Positions 18,782-21,836 of a stretch of 21,836 bases of DNA are shown piece by piece. A model generated the notes under the pieces. That model was not told the DNA's origin, ran no database searches, and saw only the letters and a program-made list of their open reading frames with translations. Source of the stretch: Xylaria sp. FL1777. Its lineage: Eukaryota; Ascomycota; Sordariomycetes; Xylariales; Xylariaceae. Both the position numbers and the translations under genes were made by a program. How positions within the stretch are numbered: position 1 is the first letter of the stretch; each line of letters begins with the position of its first letter. Location of the stretch: contig MU400925.1 of assembly GCA_022578965.1 (NCBI GenBank), positions 1 to 21,836 on the forward strand, in the 5' to 3' direction.

Positions 18782-21157
18782 TTATTCATCTGCCATGACT
18801 TGTGGATCATTCTGGCCGTCGCGAAGGATTTGCCTCATCTGTGAATATAGGGTATCATCTACCTGTTGCCATCTTCTGCCGTTAGGAAACACTACCCTCC
18901 GCAGCTTGTTAACCCAGGGAATTAAGGGCCGGTAGTATGATGCAAAATTTCTTTCTGCAATATTAAGAAAATTCCCTTCTTCATCAATCACCCCTTTCTT
19001 AAGTGTAGCCAATTTCGCCGTACCCGCATCGTTCCACTCGTTAAACTCGGAAACTACTCGGCCGTGGCCGTCTCTGTTGTAATGGATGCAGAGCCAGAAG
19101 AGAACCCAAAAGAACGATTCGAGGTCATCCATAAAGGTGTGGTCTTCACCCATGAGGACACCGATTGCCATGAAGGCTCTCGTACCAGTAATTCCTTTTG
19201 CACCGGATGCCTCTTCTCGATCAACCTTGACTGCGAGGTCTAGGTCAATTAGAAACGAAGACAAAGAAGGCTTCTTATCGCCCTCGTTTATCATGAGATT
19301 GTTGATCGAGATATCTCTGTGAAGGAGGCCAGCTTTATACAGAGATTCATGTCCTTGAATACATCCTTCCAGCGCACCAAGCAGGGCAACTCGGGAACTT
19401 GCCTTGTAAATGGGCTCCCCATAGTCGCAGAGAACAATGCGTCGGTGTATTCGATTGGGAAGGGGTTCGTTATCGTGCTTTGTTGGAGACGCAGAACCCG
19501 AACGAGACCGCTTACTGGGTGGGAGAAGGGCACCAGTCTGGCTGGATGATCGTTTCGAGCCGGTAGAGCTATTACGCGATATAGCTTCCACGGCCAAAGT
19601 CTGCCAGTTCCGTGCGCGCCCGGTTTGGTAATTGCTTGCTTTCGTGATATCTAGCCCTCTCCGAACATTGCTCTGAATATCGTCATCCTTACCTTGTACA
19701 CATACTGTCTCGTGGTAGTAATGCCGCGCCACGTTTGTTATCTTTTGATGCGTTGCTTGTTCCAGCAGCTCGCCTTCCTCGTTGCGTTCCGGGAATTGCC
19801 ATGAATCCTTGATAACAAAGGGCTTGGACTTGTCTCCTTCCAAGTATGCTGTCCAGCAGATGGTCGCACGGCCTACTATGCTATGCGCCGACCTGATGAC
19901 TTTGTCTAGAATTAGACGTTCCGTCTTTGTGTCCTGTCGCATTTCGATATAGTGCTGATGTTCCGATTTGATGATCGTAGGGTCAAAGCCGAGGGCCTCG
20001 TCGTCCATCCAAAGGAAACCAAGAATTGTCGATACGAAACGCTGTCCGTCCTTGTTGATGTTGAACTGTTCCGATGCAATGCCTCCAAGCCGGTCGAATT
20101 CCCAGAGCCGCATCCAATCTCCGCACAGGGTAAAGGCCAGAACAAAGCGCCGCGTGGGCTGGGCAGTAAAGACCTCTCTCACATATCTTGCTATGTCGAG
20201 GTGGGCCTTGGATGCTATATCGTCGTTCGGGTTGCTCTTTAGCTCGCCAGGTACCAGGATATTTGACCAATGGTACTTTGCGGCTTTATCGGCCTTCGGA
20301 TCGGCCTTCGGGTCGTCCACAAGCCCAACGTCCAGCTTACGCTTTGCGACCGAGCCCTCGAGTGGCGTGTCGGGCTGTGCCAATGGCCTCCGCGTTGTTG
20401 TTGGTCTGTACTCTTGCGCCCATTGCAGAAAGTGTTCAACAACGTCGGCAAGCCAGGCAAGAACGCTTTCTTGCTTGGCATCTTCTGGCCATCCGGTCCA
20501 GCCTTGTCGAAAGAGGGGCTGTGTGCCTTGCGTGCACTTCTGGAAGATCCCTTCAGACGCCGTCTCGAGCTCTGGGATGCCACCCCAAAAAGCTTCGTGG
20601 AAGTTCGGAACATCGACGTACATAACGCCAAGTTCATGACTAAGTAGCTTGTCCATCTGATCGCGCTTCTCGGAAGAATTTACAACACTGCTTGTAGTGA
20701 GGCGCCATGGTGTGTGTAAGAAAGAAGAGATGGCTTTTCGGGGAGGGGTAGATTCGGTAACGGCGTGGTAGACTTGTTCCCAAATTTCAACATCGGGTTG
20801 GTGGGCGAGGACGGCACGTAAAAGAGGCTTGATTCGGCCGGGGTGGACGGTATTAGAAGCGAGTGCTGGAATAAGTTTGGAGATATCTTGAAGCAGGTTG
20901 TCACGGCCCGATTGGGAAGGCAGACGGCGGGAGGCTGGGTGGTTGAGGAATGCAGAAAACAGCGCAAGTCCGCTGCTTTGAAGATCTAAATCCATATTAG
21001 AACAGGCTGAGAAGAGTTGTGATCTGCATTTACCTTCATTGCTGGCTGTATCGAGGTCGTCGGGCGCTCTGGCAATTTGGTTAAATAATACGCGCGCCGC
21101 ATCAAGATGTGTGCCAAGAGGATGGGCTTGAATAGTCGCTAGCCGATCCGGGTCCAT
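18782..21157 (-). CDS. FunK1-type fungal protein kinase
   Basis: A member of the fungus-specific FunK1 protein kinase family. The first in-frame ATG is at 21157 (A at -3, G at +4); the frame extends to 21313 only through a TTG. Removing one 48-bp intron gives about 775 residues, usual for the family. Numbering on that model: an N-terminal helical region; a VPGELKS motif (E289, K291) and a GDWMRLWEFDR stretch (about 325-340), both typical of FunK1; VIK with the ATP-binding Lys434; a Ser/Arg-rich linker (about 515-545, SKRS and PSKRSRS) that may act as a nuclear localisation signal; HRD (597-599) with Asn604; DLD (622-624) in place of DFG; GTRAFMA (642-648); and DDLES (661-665). All core catalytic residues are present, so it looks active. 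Substrates of this family are unknown. It is the gene nearest the right end of the island, reading inward. Confidence 0.93.
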   Translation of the reverse strand: MDPDRLATIQAHPLGTHLDAARVLFNQIARAPDDLDTASNEGKCRSQLFSACSNMDLDLQSSGLALFSAFLNHPASRRLPSQSGRDNLLQDISKLIPALASNTVHPGRIKPLLRAVLAHQPDVEIWEQVYHAVTESTPPRKAISSFLHTPWRLTTSSVVNSSEKRDQMDKLLSHELGVMYVDVPNFHEAFWGGIPELETASEGIFQKCTQGTQPLFRQGWTGWPEDAKQESVLAWLADVVEHFLQWAQEYRPTTTRRPLAQPDTPLEGSVAKRKLDVGLVDDPKADPKADKAAKYHWSNILVPGELKSNPNDDIASKAHLDIARYVREVFTAQPTRRFVLAFTLCGDWMRLWEFDRLGGIASEQFNINKDGQRFVSTILGFLWMDDEALGFDPTIIKSEHQHYIEMRQDTKTERLILDKVIRSAHSIVGRATICWTAYLEGDKSKPFVIKDSWQFPERNEEGELLEQATHQKITNVARHYYHETVCVQGKDDDIQSNVRRGLDITKASNYQTGRARNWQTLAVEAISRNSSTGSKRSSSQTGALLPPSKRSRSGSASPTKHDNEPLPNRIHRRIVLCDYGEPIYKASSRVALLGALEGCIQGHESLYKAGLLHRDISINNLMINEGDKKPSLSSFLIDLDLAVKVDREEASGAKGITGTRAFMAIGVLMGEDHTFMDDLESFFWVLFWLCIHYNRDGHGRVVSEFNEWNDAGTAKLATLKKGVIDEEGNFLNIAERNFASYYRPLIPWVNKLRRVVFPNGRRWQQVDDTLYSQMRQILRDGQNDPQVMADE
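20986..21033 (-). other. Predicted 48-bp intron in the FunK1 gene
   Basis: On the minus strand, GAAG|GTAAAT is the donor and GGATTTAG|ATCTTC the acceptor, with TTCTAAT as a branch site 13-15 bases upstream. The length is a multiple of three with no stop, so the frame reads through if unspliced (16 extra residues, Cys-containing and unlike their surroundings). Splicing gives NEDLQSSGLALF, a smoother helix. Confidence 0.65.
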
Positions 21158-21339
21158 CGTAACGGTGGCATCGTGACAAAATGTGTGTGTAGTGGTGGTG
21201 CGTTCAGTAATCGTGGTTGTTGGGGGAGAAGATGGACGAGACGCGTCGCGCAGCCTGACTATAGGAGCCCCTGTGGCTTCTAGGCAGCACAGGCCATGGT
21301 GTACACCGTGCAACAGTTACTGTGCAAGAACCTAAGGAG
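21158..21339 (-). promoter_or_regulatory. Leader/promoter region of the FunK1 gene
   Basis: These 182 bp separate the kinase ATG from the right terminal repeat. The kinase frame stays open through it but has no ATG. It contains a CA-rich stretch and no clear TATA box. Promoter elements must lie here, in the terminal repeat, or in the AT-rich flank. Confidence 0.4.
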
Positions 21340-21374
21340 CACGAACTAGCCCTACCTAAATTAGTAGTATTTAT
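21340..21374 (-). repeat. Right terminal inverted repeat
   Basis: The complement matches 8671-8705 at 31 of 35 positions: 18 outer bases identical, then GGGCTAGT shared in the inner part. It sits exactly where the normal-composition DNA gives way to AT-rich DNA. Confidence 0.8.
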
Positions 21375-21836
21375 ATATAGTTTTTTAGTACTATACTTAA
21401 GAAATGTTTTTTTTTTAATATTTACTTTTTTAAGTACAAACTTAATTTTATGTAGTAATTATAAAGTTTTAAGCTAATATTTAAAAAGTACAAATAGTTA
21501 TTTAAGTAGTTTTATAGCATTATATTTTAAATAAACCTTTATATAATATATTAATATTTTATTTATTTTTTATTTTATTTTTTAATTTTATTTTTATTTT
21601 ATATATTTTAATATTAATTTAATAAAATAGCTAAAAGTAGCAATAAAACTATAAAGCTTAATTTTAAAAGCAATAATTTAATTAAGCTAATAGTTAATAA
21701 TATTATTAAAAATGTTTATAAATATATTAATTAATTTATAGTTAATTTATAACTATAATTTAATAAAATTAAAGCTATATTAATAAAAATATAATAAAAA
21801 CTAAATATAGCATTAAAAAAATAAAAGCTAAAAAAT
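21375..21836. repeat. AT-rich RIP-degraded flank
   Basis: Composition and AGCT/GCT bias are like those of the left block. No frame, tandem array or copy of the left-side repeats was recognised in these 462 bp. The block continues beyond the window. Confidence 0.85.

Larger units (their letters stand above)
8671..21374. mobile_element. Candidate 12.7-kb TIR-bounded element carrying FunK1 kinase
   Basis: A segment of normal base composition is bounded by a 35-bp inverted repeat (31 of 35 identical) that coincides with the abrupt change to AT-rich DNA on both sides. It holds four or five predicted genes and one gene relic. The two outermost genes both read inward. No transposase, integrase or DUF3435-type recombinase is visible inside. 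A target-site duplication is unclear: the palindromic context allows a 2-bp TA (if the repeat starts CTACTAATT), but this is trivial in such DNA. Alternatives are an ordinary gene island flanked by inverted copies of a RIP-degraded repeat, or a shared upstream motif of the two end genes. The match and its position are seen; mobility is inferred. Confidence 0.45.

Noticed and set aside
21158..21313. N-terminal extension of the FunK1 frame
   Set aside because: It would start at TTG, has no ATG, and is low complexity; the ATG at 21157 has a good context and starts a typical family N-terminus.
8660..21385. Target-site duplication around the island
   Set aside because: Only 2-bp TA or AT matches are possible, and the palindromic AT-rich context makes these uninformative.

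Overview
The window looks like a filamentous ascomycete (Pezizomycotina) with strong repeat-induced point mutation (RIP). The flanks (about 1-8670 and 21375-21836) are extremely AT-rich and essentially gene-free. Their remaining C lies mostly before T, as expected after loss of CpA, CpG and CpC. Two copies of one repeat differ almost only by C-to-T and G-to-A changes. The central segment has ordinary fungal composition, short GT...AG introns with CTAAT-like branch sites, A at -3 before start codons, and a fungus-specific FunK1-type kinase. The species cannot be read from the sequence.

Layout. 1-8670: RIP-degraded repeats, with a long direct repeat (487-1302 and 6916-8565), an 89-bp tandem repeat and a 63-bp tandem repeat. 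8671-21374: a 12.7-kb island of normal composition. It holds an acidic, tail-anchored protein (8793-10382, +); a 1.6-kb stretch without a convincing gene; a two-exon Ser/Pro/Gln-rich protein (12017-14493, -); a divergently transcribed protein with a disordered tail (14947-16308, +); a relic of a pyridoxal-reductase-type aldo/keto reductase (about 17500-17833, -); a small unrecognised gene (18111-18608, +); and a FunK1 kinase (18782-21157, -). 21375-21836: AT-rich DNA again.

The main observation is that both edges of the island carry the same 35-bp sequence in inverted orientation (8671-8705 and 21340-21374, 31 of 35 identical). The composition changes abruptly at these sites. The outermost genes are read inward from the two ends. 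This is the layout of a 12.7-kb mobile element with terminal inverted repeats carrying cargo genes, including a FunK1 kinase. No transposase or recombinase is visible, so it would be non-autonomous or moved by an unrecognised enzyme. An ordinary gene island flanked by two inverted copies of a RIP-degraded repeat remains possible. No shared pathway links the genes.
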